A DNA stretch of 64,000 nt from contig JBDUXZ010000023.1 of NCBI GenBank assembly GCA_039944855.1, positions 62,001-126,000 of the forward strand. The letters run 5' to 3'. The notes below the pieces were generated by a model. It was not told where the DNA came from. It made no database searches and was given only the letters and a program-made list of their open reading frames with translations. Below are positions 54,068 through 62,061 of the stretch, piece by piece (positions within the stretch are counted from its first letter, which is position 1; every line of letters starts with the position of its first letter). Source of the stretch: Rhodothermales bacterium. Lineage in GTDB: Bacteria; Bacteroidota; Rhodothermia; Rhodothermales; JANQRZ01. Made by a program: the position numbers and the translations under genes.

Positions 54068-56050
54068 TTATCTGTCTTCCCGCGTGAGCACGAGCCCGGT
54101 CCGCGCGGGGATGTCGAGGAGCAGCGCCTCGGCGTCCTGCTGCACGCGGCCCGGCCCCTTCGTGGTGGCGAAGGTGAGCGCGTACGTCCCGGCGACCGGC
54201 ACCGGCACGCGGACGCTGTGCGCCTCGTCCGAGCGGTTCAGCACGACGACGACGGCCTCATCGGGCCGCGTGCGGGCGAAGGCGAAAACGGCGCGCTCGT
54301 CGTCGGCGAGGAGCACGCGGAAGTCGCCGTGGCGGAGGGCGTCGCTCTCGTTGCGGAGGGCGATGGCCTCTTTGTGGAAGGCGAACAGGTCGGCGTCGAA
54401 GGCGACCTCGTCGCAGGCACGCTTACGGCCGAGGGGATCGGCACATTCGTCGTCGTAGGCGAGATCGGCCCAGACCATCGGCTTGCGGTCGTCGGGGTCG
54501 TCGGCGCCCCACATCCCGGCCTCGGTGCCGTAGTAGATCATCGGCGGGCCGACATACGTCATCTGCATGAGGGCGACGAGCCGCTGGATCTCGCGCTGGT
54601 CCGGGCTCGGCCGGCGGACGTCGTAGTCGTAGCCGCCGCGCGGCGAGACGCGCCCGGTCCAGTCGTAGTCCCAGCGGTCGGGCGCGGCGTACGCCTCGTC
54701 CGGGTCCGCGTTCACGATCATCGACGCGACGCGGTCCGTGTCGTGGGAGTCGACGAGGTTCTGGAGCGCGTACTGCACGGCCTCGGGGTACTCCTCGCGC
54801 CGCTCGTTCAGCATCTCGGCGAACGCGCTCGCCGGGGCGGTGCCGTCAATGAGGAAGCCTTTGACGGGGAACGCGAAGCCGTGGTAGTTCATCGTCGCCG
54901 AGAACCCGCCGACGCGGACGAACTCGTCGGCCTCTTCCCAGATCTCGGTGACGGTGTAGGCCTCGGGGTTGAGCTCGCGGACGTGCGCGTTCCAATCGGT
55001 CCAGAACTTGACGGGCACCTCGTTCGCCACGTCGAGCCGCCAGCCGTCGATGCCGTCGCTCGGGTCGCCGTCGCCGTTGGGGTCGTGCCAGCGGGCGGTG
55101 GCGTCGAAGACGTATTCCTTCGGGCCGGGGTGGAGGTCGGTCCCGTCGGCCGTGTCGGCGAACTCGGGGAGGGTCTCGACGCCCCACCACCCGGCGTAGG
55201 CGAACTCGTCCTCCGGCGTCGCCGGGTCGTCGAAGGACTCGACGACGTACCAGTCGGTATAGGGCGAGGCGGCCTGCTCGGTGCGGAGGTTTTCGAAGGC
55301 GAAGAAGTCGCGGCCGGTGTGGTTGAACACGCCGTCGATGATGACGCGGAGGCCGCGCGCGTGGGCCTCGTCGAGGAGGCGGTAGAACAGCTTGTCGGCC
55401 TCGGTGTGGTGCCACGTCGCGGGGTCGCTCGTCTCCGTCGCCATGAGGGCGAAGTCGCCGGCCGGGTCCGGCCCGAAGTGCGGGTCGACGTGGTGGAACG
55501 AGTTGCCGTCGTACTTGTGGAGCGAGCGGGCGTAGAAGACGGGGTTGAAATAGATCGTGTTGATCCCGAGGTCTTTGAGGTAGTCGAGCTTGTCGATCAC
55601 GCCTTGCAGGTCGCCGCCGTAGCGCCGGTCGAAGACGCCGTCCTCGTAGAAGTCGTCGCCGCGCACGGTTTCCCAGTCGGCGCGGGCGTACCAATCGCTC
55701 GTCCACGGCGTGACGGCCCAGTTCGCGGGGATGCGGTCGAGCGGCGTTTCGAGCGAGGCGCGCGTCGGGTCGTTCGTGACGTCGCCGTTGCGGAAGCGCT
55801 CGGGGAAGAGCTGGTAGAACACGGCGTCGGCGGCCCAGGCGGGGACGTTCGGGTTCGAGCGCAGCGCGGCCTCGCTCCCGGATTCCATCACCGGCTTCTC
55901 CATCATGGACTCGTCCATCGCCGGCGTTTCCGGCGCGGCCTCGACGGCGGCGACCTCAACGGGGACGGCGGACATCTCGTCCGATCCGGCGCAGCCGACG
56001 AGGAGGGCGAGTGCCAGCGTCAGCAGACCCCCCGCCGCGCTCGCGGTCAC
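54068..56050 (-). CDS. GH13 alpha-amylase family lipoprotein
   Basis: 660 aa. GTG start at 56050 gives VTASAAGGLLTLALALLVGC, a signal peptide with lipobox LLVGC. A Glu/Ala-rich tether (residues 22-65) leads to a GH13 barrel: region I DGVFNHTG, region II GWRLDVANE with nucleophile D340, region III VTEIWEEAD with acid/base E369, region IV VDSHDTDR. RFRNGDVTNDPTR and YGTEAGMWGADDPDDRKPM suggest a neopullulanase/cyclomaltodextrinase-like enzyme that trims maltodextrins, probably in the periplasm or on the outer membrane. The C-terminal sandwich starts near residue 590. Longer frames to 56413 have no domain and would overlap the upstream gene. Confidence 0.93.
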   Translation of the reverse strand: MTASAAGGLLTLALALLVGCAGSDEMSAVPVEVAAVEAAPETPAMDESMMEKPVMESGSEAALRSNPNVPAWAADAVFYQLFPERFRNGDVTNDPTRASLETPLDRIPANWAVTPWTSDWYARADWETVRGDDFYEDGVFDRRYGGDLQGVIDKLDYLKDLGINTIYFNPVFYARSLHKYDGNSFHHVDPHFGPDPAGDFALMATETSDPATWHHTEADKLFYRLLDEAHARGLRVIIDGVFNHTGRDFFAFENLRTEQAASPYTDWYVVESFDDPATPEDEFAYAGWWGVETLPEFADTADGTDLHPGPKEYVFDATARWHDPNGDGDPSDGIDGWRLDVANEVPVKFWTDWNAHVRELNPEAYTVTEIWEEADEFVRVGGFSATMNYHGFAFPVKGFLIDGTAPASAFAEMLNERREEYPEAVQYALQNLVDSHDTDRVASMIVNADPDEAYAAPDRWDYDWTGRVSPRGGYDYDVRRPSPDQREIQRLVALMQMTYVGPPMIYYGTEAGMWGADDPDDRKPMVWADLAYDDECADPLGRKRACDEVAFDADLFAFHKEAIALRNESDALRHGDFRVLLADDERAVFAFARTRPDEAVVVVLNRSDEAHSVRVPVPVAGTYALTFATTKGPGRVQQDAEALLLDIPARTGLVLTREDR

Positions 56051-56052
56051 TC

Positions 56053-56074
56053 GCGCAGGGACACGCCCCTGCGC
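56053..56074. repeat. Short inverted repeat next to the GH13 lipoprotein start
   Basis: GCGCAGGG (56053-56060) with CCCTGCGC (56067-56074) around a 6-nt loop, 3 bp upstream of the GTG start. In the mRNA it may limit translation. Confidence 0.45.
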
Positions 56075-56093
56075 TCGCTCCCGGCAACGCGCG

Positions 56094-56124
56094 GCTGTCC
56101 CCCTTTGAGGGGGACAGCTTTTTT
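56094..56124 (+). terminator. Terminator-shaped hairpin facing against the operon
   Basis: Perfect 10-bp stem GCTGTCCCCC/GGGGGACAGC (56094-56103 with 56109-56118), 5-nt loop, then six T on the plus strand. All genes here are on the minus strand, where the hairpin is preceded, not followed, by the A/T run. It can stop antisense transcription, or serve as an mRNA stem. Confidence 0.65.
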
Positions 56125-56186
56125 CGCTCTGAACGGAGGGACTCGTCCCGGAGTGATGGCGCAAAAAGCGGGGGGTCAGCATGGGG

Positions 56187-59090
56187 TCAGCGGAGGATGG
56201 TGAGCTTCTGAGTCGCCGTGTGGTCGCCTGTAGTGAGGCGGACGAGGTAGGTCCCGGCCCCGAGCCCTGCGCCGTCGAGCGTGGCGCGGTGCGTGCCGGC
56301 CGTCTGCGGGCCGTCGGCGAGCACGGCCACGCGGCGGCCGAGCACGTCGAACACGTCGATCCGCACGTCGGCGGGGGCGGGGAGGGCGTAGGTGAGCGTC
56401 GCCGTCGCGGCAAAGGGGTTGGGGTAGGCGGCGTCGAGGCGGAAGGCGTCGGGCGTGGTCGCGCCGTCCTCGTCGTCCACGGAGTAGACGTTGCCGTCGG
56501 GCGAGGGCACGTCGACGTCGGTGTAGATCCGCGCCTGTCCGGGTTCGAGCGCGATCGACGCGAATGGGTCGGTCAGCTCTAGCTCGGTGTCGGAGAAGAA
56601 CTCGTACCACGTGCCCGCATTCGGGAACGTCACCTCGACGTCGCCCGGCGTCACGCCGAAGTTGCCGACGATCACGACCTCTTTCGGCTCGCCGTCGGGC
56701 GCGCTGAGGAGCGTCAGCTTGATCCAGCGGTCGGGCGTGCGCCCGACGCTGAGGTCCACGTCGGTGTCGACGCTCGTGAACACGTCGTAGGCGTTGCGGA
56801 GGTTGATGAGGGCGGCCCACGTCTGGTAGAGCCGCTGTCGGGCGGGCTCGTCGGCGTAGTTCCAGCGGATCGGTTTCGGGCTCGTGCGGCCGGGCGCGGA
56901 GGCGGGGCAGTCGCCGTTCGAGCCGTCGCCGGGCTTGAGGCACTCGCCGGGGCCGCCGCCGTAGCCGAGCTCGCCGAACTGCCATAGCATCCGCGCGCCG
57001 GGGACGGGGAAGAAGAACGAGCCGGCGAGCTTCTGCCGGTCGAGCGCCGTCGCGAGGTCGCGGACGTTGTACGTCCCGCTCGTATTCCCGAACGCGCGGT
57101 TCCTGAACATCATCCACTGCTCGTCGTGGCTCTCCATGTACATCACGGCGCCGTCGACGGGCATCCCGGTGATCCACTCGGGCGGGTACGTGTCTTCGAG
57201 CGTGCTCGGGAAGTCCGTCGCCGTGGGGTAGCCCATCGAGCCCTGGTTGTACTCGCGGTTCATGTTGTGCCAGAGCATCATGCCGGGCAGCCCTTCGTCG
57301 CGACCGAAGTTGACGAGCTCGAGATTCTCCTGCGCGCTCGGGTTGAGGTGCTCGAGGATCACGAGCGCGTCGGGATTCGTCTCCCAGATCCGGCTCGCCA
57401 TCCGCGTCAGCAGGCCGATCCGCTGCGGGTTGTAGCCGTCCCACGGGCCGGTCTGCATGAACCCTTTCGAGAGGTCGAAGCGGAAGCCGTCGACGCGGTA
57501 CTCCTCCAGCCACCACTGATTCGCGCGGTCGAGCCAGTACTGCGTGGCGGGCTGCGTGTGGTCGAGGTCGCAGAAGACGTTGAAGGGGTGGCGCGCCGGG
57601 GCGTTCGTGTAGAGCCCGGGCTCGGTGCAGCCGTAGAGCTCGACGAGCGGGCTCGGCCCGTCGGCGTGGTTGTAGACGACGTCGAGGATCACGGCGATGC
57701 CGCGGGCGTGGGCGGCGTCGACGAACGCTTTGAACTGCTCGGGCGGGCCGTAATACTTGTCGAGGGCGAGGTGGAAGGTCGGCTGGTAGCCCCAGTTGAT
57801 GTTGCCGCCGAACTCGGCGACGGGCATCAGCTCGATCGCGTTGACGCCGAGGCGGTCGAGGTAGTCGAGCGTGTCGGCGAGCGTGTCGTAGTCGTGCGCG
57901 GCGATGAAGTCGCGGACGAGGAGTTCGTAGACGACGAGCTCTTCCTGCGCCGGCCGCTCGAAGTCGTCGACCTGCCAGTCGTAGGGCGTGGCGCCGGGGG
58001 TGATGAGCGTCGCGGGCGCGCCGGCCGCCTCCTCGGGATACGTCGGGAGACCGGGGAACGTGGCGGGGGTGATGAAGCCGTCGTCGGGGAGGAGGACGAG
58101 CGGGCTGTAGAGGTCGGCGATGCGCTGCTCGCCGTCGATGAGGTATTGGAAGGCGATGTCCTCGCCGGGCTCCAATCCGTCGAGCTCGATCCACCACCAC
58201 ACACTGTCGGCCGTGGCGGCGTCCTCGCCCGCCGTGTCGCGGAAGAGGAGGGACTGCCCGTCGGCCGTCCAGTCGTTGAAACTGCCGACGACGTGGACGA
58301 AGCTCTTGAACGGGGCGAAGAGCGAGAGCCGCACCGTGTTCGCGTCGACGATCGTGATGCCGTCTTCGAGCCCGGCGGGGCGCGCCGCGTCGACAACGGT
58401 CGGCGGGACGATCCCGGAGGTCGCCTCGACCGTCCGGTCGAGCGCATCGGTGGCGACGATGCGGAGGAAGCCGGGCGCGGCGACGGGCGCGGGAAGCTCG
58501 ACGCGGAAGATGCCGGATTCAGCGTCGTAAGCCGTGAGCCCGTCTTGCAGCGGGCCGTCGTTCACCTGGTACTGGAGCGCCGTGATGGCCTCGGTCCCGA
58601 AGATCCCGGCGCTGACGGCGAACACCTGCCCGGCGTCGTTCTGTTCACGCGCGAGCTGGAACGCGAGGGGGTCCGTGACCTCGATGACCGAGTCATTGTT
58701 CGGCCCCGTCGCGACGGGGTTGAGCGGGTCGGTCAGCCAGACGAACTGGGTGCCGCTCTGGTTCTGGTGGTAGTGGATCTTGTAGGTGTACGTCTGCCCG
58801 GTCGTGAGTGGGATCGTGTAGCGGTACTCGTTCTCGGCCTCGGTGAAGTCCATCAGCGAGATCGCCGTCGGAAGAATCTGGCCGTTGTTGTTCGGCCCCC
58901 AGTCATTGAAGGAGCCGGGGGTGAAGGCGCGGACGACGGGCTCGATCTCGGGCGCCGTCAGGTCCGGCAGGAACCGGAACGTGATGTCGAGCTGGGGCTG
59001 CGCGAGCGCGGGCGATCCGCTGAACGCGAATGCGAGCGCTACGAGCGCGAGCCGAAACGGGGAATAGAGAGCGGTACGTCGGGGAATCAT
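56187..59090 (-). CDS. Secreted GH13 alpha-amylase/pullulanase-like enzyme with T9SS sorting domain
   Basis: 967 aa from the ATG at 59090. Signal peptide ending PALAQP. Residues 28-340 hold two or three E-set/CBM48-like sandwiches (FTPGSFNDWGPN, VVGSFNDWTADGQSLLFRD). The GH13 barrel (about 390-790) has region I LDVVYNHADG, D539 in GFRFDLSKGF, E580 in VILEHLN, and the ESHDEQW region IV. An alpha-amylase C-domain follows. The last 80 residues (YPNPFAATATLTYALPAPAD, VFDVLGRRVAVL, GTYLVRLTTGDHTATQKLTI) are a type A T9SS sorting domain, so it should be exported to the surface. The specificity (amylase, branching or pullulanase) is undecided. Confidence 0.93.
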   Translation of the reverse strand: MIPRRTALYSPFRLALVALAFAFSGSPALAQPQLDITFRFLPDLTAPEIEPVVRAFTPGSFNDWGPNNNGQILPTAISLMDFTEAENEYRYTIPLTTGQTYTYKIHYHQNQSGTQFVWLTDPLNPVATGPNNDSVIEVTDPLAFQLAREQNDAGQVFAVSAGIFGTEAITALQYQVNDGPLQDGLTAYDAESGIFRVELPAPVAAPGFLRIVATDALDRTVEATSGIVPPTVVDAARPAGLEDGITIVDANTVRLSLFAPFKSFVHVVGSFNDWTADGQSLLFRDTAGEDAATADSVWWWIELDGLEPGEDIAFQYLIDGEQRIADLYSPLVLLPDDGFITPATFPGLPTYPEEAAGAPATLITPGATPYDWQVDDFERPAQEELVVYELLVRDFIAAHDYDTLADTLDYLDRLGVNAIELMPVAEFGGNINWGYQPTFHLALDKYYGPPEQFKAFVDAAHARGIAVILDVVYNHADGPSPLVELYGCTEPGLYTNAPARHPFNVFCDLDHTQPATQYWLDRANQWWLEEYRVDGFRFDLSKGFMQTGPWDGYNPQRIGLLTRMASRIWETNPDALVILEHLNPSAQENLELVNFGRDEGLPGMMLWHNMNREYNQGSMGYPTATDFPSTLEDTYPPEWITGMPVDGAVMYMESHDEQWMMFRNRAFGNTSGTYNVRDLATALDRQKLAGSFFFPVPGARMLWQFGELGYGGGPGECLKPGDGSNGDCPASAPGRTSPKPIRWNYADEPARQRLYQTWAALINLRNAYDVFTSVDTDVDLSVGRTPDRWIKLTLLSAPDGEPKEVVIVGNFGVTPGDVEVTFPNAGTWYEFFSDTELELTDPFASIALEPGQARIYTDVDVPSPDGNVYSVDDEDGATTPDAFRLDAAYPNPFAATATLTYALPAPADVRIDVFDVLGRRVAVLADGPQTAGTHRATLDGAGLGAGTYLVRLTTGDHTATQKLTILR

Positions 59091-59108
59091 GGGACCTGCT
59101 GTTAGCAA

Positions 59109-59190
59109 TAAAAAACCGTCCTCGCTGCGCCGACGGCGCGGGGCCTCGCCGGATGGGAGGGCACCGGGACGCCGTCGGCGCAGGGGACGG
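59109..59190 (-). terminator. Large stem-loop with T-tract between the two T9SS protein genes
   Basis: A 14-bp perfect stem (59125-59138 with 59170-59183), extended by CCGTCC/GGACGG with small mismatches, followed on the minus strand by TTTTTT (complement of 59110-59115). A smaller 9-bp hairpin, GGCCGGCCT/AGGCCGGCC (59203-59211 with 59220-59228), precedes it. It comes after the gene ending at 59250 and 20 bp before the amylase start, so it may be a leaky terminator. Confidence 0.75.
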
Positions 59191-59249
59191 AACTGCCGGC
59201 GGGGCCGGCCTCGGCGAAGAGGCCGGCCCTCGGCAACACGCGGACGTGC

Positions 59250-60923
59250 TTAGTTCGTCACCGTCAGCTTCTGGCTGAGGACGGTGCCGCCCACCTGCAG
59301 GCGGGTGACGTAGACGCCGCTGGCGAGCGCGCTCGCGTCGAAGCTGACGCGGTACGTGTCCGCCGTCTGCACGCCGTCGACGAGCGTGGCGACGCGGCGG
59401 CCCATCAGGTCATAGACCGTGAGGCTGACGTGGCCCGCCTCAGCGACGGCGTACTCGAACGTGGTCCGCCCGACGAACGGGTTCGGGTAGTTCCCCCGAA
59501 GCTCGGCCGTGACCGGGACGACGCCCGTCGGCTCCACCGCCACCGGGTTGTTGTCCACATCGCCACCGCGACGGACGACCGTGTAGGTCGGCGGCGTCGC
59601 CGTGTTATCGATGAGGATGTACGGGTCGTACGCCATCGAGAAGTCCTGGTCGTTGATGACCGGGCCGTTGTCGTCGGTGAACGTGCCGTCGGCCCGGCGC
59701 TGGGCGCCGAAGGCTTTCTCGATCGTCTGCGTGCCTTCGGTGAGGACGTAGATGTGGTCCGCCCCGAAGCCGGCCTCGTTGTCGAACCCGTTGATGCCGA
59801 GCTTGCCGGCGAGGGTCTTCGAGGTCCCGGCCGCGAACTCGTAGGTGAGCGTGAAGATGGAGTCACCCGCGGTCACGTCGCCGTTCGTCCCGTCGTCGAA
59901 GAGCTGGCGCGTCGGGATCTGGCCGAGGTCGTCGGGTCCCCACGTCGCCCAGTCGTTCAGGCCGTCGGCGCTGCCGGCGAAGGGGCCGTTGATGAAGAGG
60001 CCGTCGATGCTCGTCGTCGGCTCGCCCGTCTGCGTGTCGGACGGGAGGAAGGTGCTGTCGGCGAGGTGGTAGTACGCCGGGCGGAGGTCGACCTCGAAGA
60101 GGACGGTCGCGGGCGCGGTGAGGATGTCGTCCGGCGTGGTCTCGCTGAAGAAGACGACGTCGAGGATCTTCTCGGGGAAGTCGTTGTCGTCGTCGTCGGA
60201 GTCCGTCTCGTCGCCGGTGATGTTGAACATCCGGTCGCCGCCCTGGGGGAGGGTCTCCCAGCCGTCGGGCGCGGCGTCTTCGGGCTCGCCGATGATGTAC
60301 TTATACGCCTGCTCGCTCGGCACGATCAGCTCGGACTCGACGAGGCCGACGTAGATGTCGGGGTTGAAGATGTCCTGGACGAGCGTGTCGGCCGAGGTAT
60401 TCCAGCCGTTGAAGCCGCCAGCGACCGTGACGACGTCCGTCTCCGGGTCGAACTGGCCCTGGAGGATCTTGACCGACATGTCGACCTGGAAGATGATCTC
60501 GTAGGTCTCGGTCTCCGACGAGCAGAGGTCGGTGAACGTCTGGTTGAAGACGACGGGGTCGAGGACCACGTCCCCGGTCGGGTCGACCGTCCGGTTCGGG
60601 TCGTTCTCCCAGCCGACGGGGTCGGTGCCCCAGAACTTGTACTGGAGCGCGCCGTCGTCGCCGAGGTCGGCTTCGTTGACGGTGAAGGTGCCGCCGTAGA
60701 TGCCGTCGCCGTCGCCGTCGGCGAGGTTGTCGACGCCGGTGCTCCAGCCGTTGAGCTCGCCGGCGACGGAGATGACCTGGTCGGACATGGGGTCGAGCGC
60801 GCAGTTGTCGATCGCTGCGTTCATGTCGACCTGGAAGGTGATCTGGTACTCCTGCGCCCACACGGGGGCGGCGAAGAGCACGAGCGTCACCAACAGGCCG
60901 AGGCGTGTGGTAGCGGTTCGCAT
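59250..60923 (-). CDS. Starch-binding outer-membrane-like protein with T9SS sorting domain
   Basis: 557 aa, signal peptide ending PVWAQE. Three carbohydrate-binding-like modules: VDMNAAIDNC with VAGELNGWSTGVDNL and YKFWGTDPVGWE; VDMSVKILQG with VAGGFNGWNTSADTL; VDLRPAYYHL with GLNDWATWGP. The GxxNxWxxG pattern resembles CBM20/CBM48 and SusE/SusF starch-binding domains. The C-terminal 80 residues (YPNPFVGRTTFEYAVAEAGH, VYDLMGRRVATLVDG, SGVYVTRLQVGGTVLSQKL) are a T9SS type A sorting domain. It is non-catalytic and likely holds starch or dextrin at the cell surface for the amylase encoded next. Confidence 0.87.
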   Translation of the reverse strand: MRTATTRLGLLVTLVLFAAPVWAQEYQITFQVDMNAAIDNCALDPMSDQVISVAGELNGWSTGVDNLADGDGDGIYGGTFTVNEADLGDDGALQYKFWGTDPVGWENDPNRTVDPTGDVVLDPVVFNQTFTDLCSSETETYEIIFQVDMSVKILQGQFDPETDVVTVAGGFNGWNTSADTLVQDIFNPDIYVGLVESELIVPSEQAYKYIIGEPEDAAPDGWETLPQGGDRMFNITGDETDSDDDDNDFPEKILDVVFFSETTPDDILTAPATVLFEVDLRPAYYHLADSTFLPSDTQTGEPTTSIDGLFINGPFAGSADGLNDWATWGPDDLGQIPTRQLFDDGTNGDVTAGDSIFTLTYEFAAGTSKTLAGKLGINGFDNEAGFGADHIYVLTEGTQTIEKAFGAQRRADGTFTDDNGPVINDQDFSMAYDPYILIDNTATPPTYTVVRRGGDVDNNPVAVEPTGVVPVTAELRGNYPNPFVGRTTFEYAVAEAGHVSLTVYDLMGRRVATLVDGVQTADTYRVSFDASALASGVYVTRLQVGGTVLSQKLTVTN

Positions 60924-60981
60924 GGTGATACCATTTGATGTTGAGGAGTAAAGAACCGGCGCGGGGGGCGTCGGGGTCGTG

Positions 60982-62013
60982 CTAGAACGTCACTCCAAGC
61001 GTGAACATCTGAGGGGTCCCGAAGGGCTCGTAGTTCTGGAAGACGTAGTCGAAGTAGCCGGAGAGCCGGCGGTTGAGCGCGTACTGGAGGCCGAAGCCGG
61101 CCGTCCAGCCGCCGTCGTCGGCCGGGCCGAAGGCTTGCCGCCAGCCGCCGCGGACGAAGAGGAGCTCGCGCCAGGCGTACTCCGCGCCGACGTTCGCGCT
61201 CTGCGCGGCGTCGGCCGGGGCGTTCCCGTCGGCGGTGACGGTGAGCCGCTGCTCGGCGCTCTGGTAGGGGACGGCCGAGACGCCGACGCGGAAGATCAGC
61301 GGCATCGCCCAGTCGTCGACCTCGAGGTTGGCGCCGAGGCGGGGGTTGTTGCCGGCCTGGCCGGGGACGGGGTCGATGGGCTGGCGGAGGTCCGGCCCGG
61401 CGAGCTTCATGTCGGTCCCGAAGTTCGCCATCGTCATGCCGATGCGGATGCCCTGGAAGCCGGTGTCGTAGGTGATGCCGAGGTCGAGCGCGCCGCCGGC
61501 GGCCGACTCGTTCCAGATCTGCTGGCGGACGAGCTTGACGGTGCCGCCGAACGAGAACCGGTCGGTGAGGGCGCGGGCGTAGGTGACGCCGACGGCGAGG
61601 TCGAGCGCGTCCCACTGCTCGCCCGTCTCGCAGACGGGGTTGCTCGGGCCGCACAGCGAGATCGCCGTCACGGCTTCGTCGCCGTAGTCGAGCGCGGTGA
61701 CGCTGACGCCGAAGTGACCGAGCCCGCCGGCGTCGAAGACGAGGGCGGCGTGCTGGAGGCGGGAGTCCGCGAACCACTGCGAGTTCGAGAACTCGGCGCC
61801 GTTCGTGGTCATCGCCGTGATGGCGGAGGGGTTCCAGTAGAGCGCGCTGGGGCCCTGGGCCAGGGCCACCTGCGCCCCGCCCATCGCCGTGGCGCGGGCG
61901 CCGACGCCGAGGCCGAGGAACGGGGCCGCCGTCGTGCCGACCTTGTCCTGCGCCTGCGCAGGGGGCACCACCGCGAGGGCGAGGAGGGCCGTAAGAAGGA
62001 GTGTCGTTCTCAT
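60982..62013 (-). CDS. PorV/PorQ family outer-membrane protein
   Basis: 343 aa from the ATG at 62013, signal peptide ending PAQAQD. The N-terminal pattern VGTTAAPFLGLGVGARATAM, GGAQVALAQGPSALYWNPSA is the signature of the PorV/PorQ/UPF0164 family, a FadL-like beta-barrel. Repeated amphipathic strands run to the C-terminal FQNYEPFGTPQMFTLGVTF. PorV proteins bind T9SS cargo at the outer membrane in Bacteroidota. Here it lies between T9SS-sorted proteins, 48 bp after the partial gene upstream, so it may be a dedicated partner for this locus rather than the general PorV. Confidence 0.87.
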   Translation of the reverse strand: MRTTLLLTALLALAVVPPAQAQDKVGTTAAPFLGLGVGARATAMGGAQVALAQGPSALYWNPSAITAMTTNGAEFSNSQWFADSRLQHAALVFDAGGLGHFGVSVTALDYGDEAVTAISLCGPSNPVCETGEQWDALDLAVGVTYARALTDRFSFGGTVKLVRQQIWNESAAGGALDLGITYDTGFQGIRIGMTMANFGTDMKLAGPDLRQPIDPVPGQAGNNPRLGANLEVDDWAMPLIFRVGVSAVPYQSAEQRLTVTADGNAPADAAQSANVGAEYAWRELLFVRGGWRQAFGPADDGGWTAGFGLQYALNRRLSGYFDYVFQNYEPFGTPQMFTLGVTF

Positions 62014-62061
62014 AGTGTTAGTCCGTCCCAATGTCGGTCGTCGTTCGACGCTCGTCATTCG

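Noticed and set aside
56051-56413. Upstream extension of the GH13 lipoprotein frame
   Set aside because: It would overlap the end of the preceding amylase gene, run through a hairpin and hide the lipobox signal; the GTG at 56050 is the better start.
57126-59105. 659-codon plus-strand open frame opposite the T9SS amylase
   Set aside because: Glu/Val/Arg-rich translation of the complementary strand; no motif.
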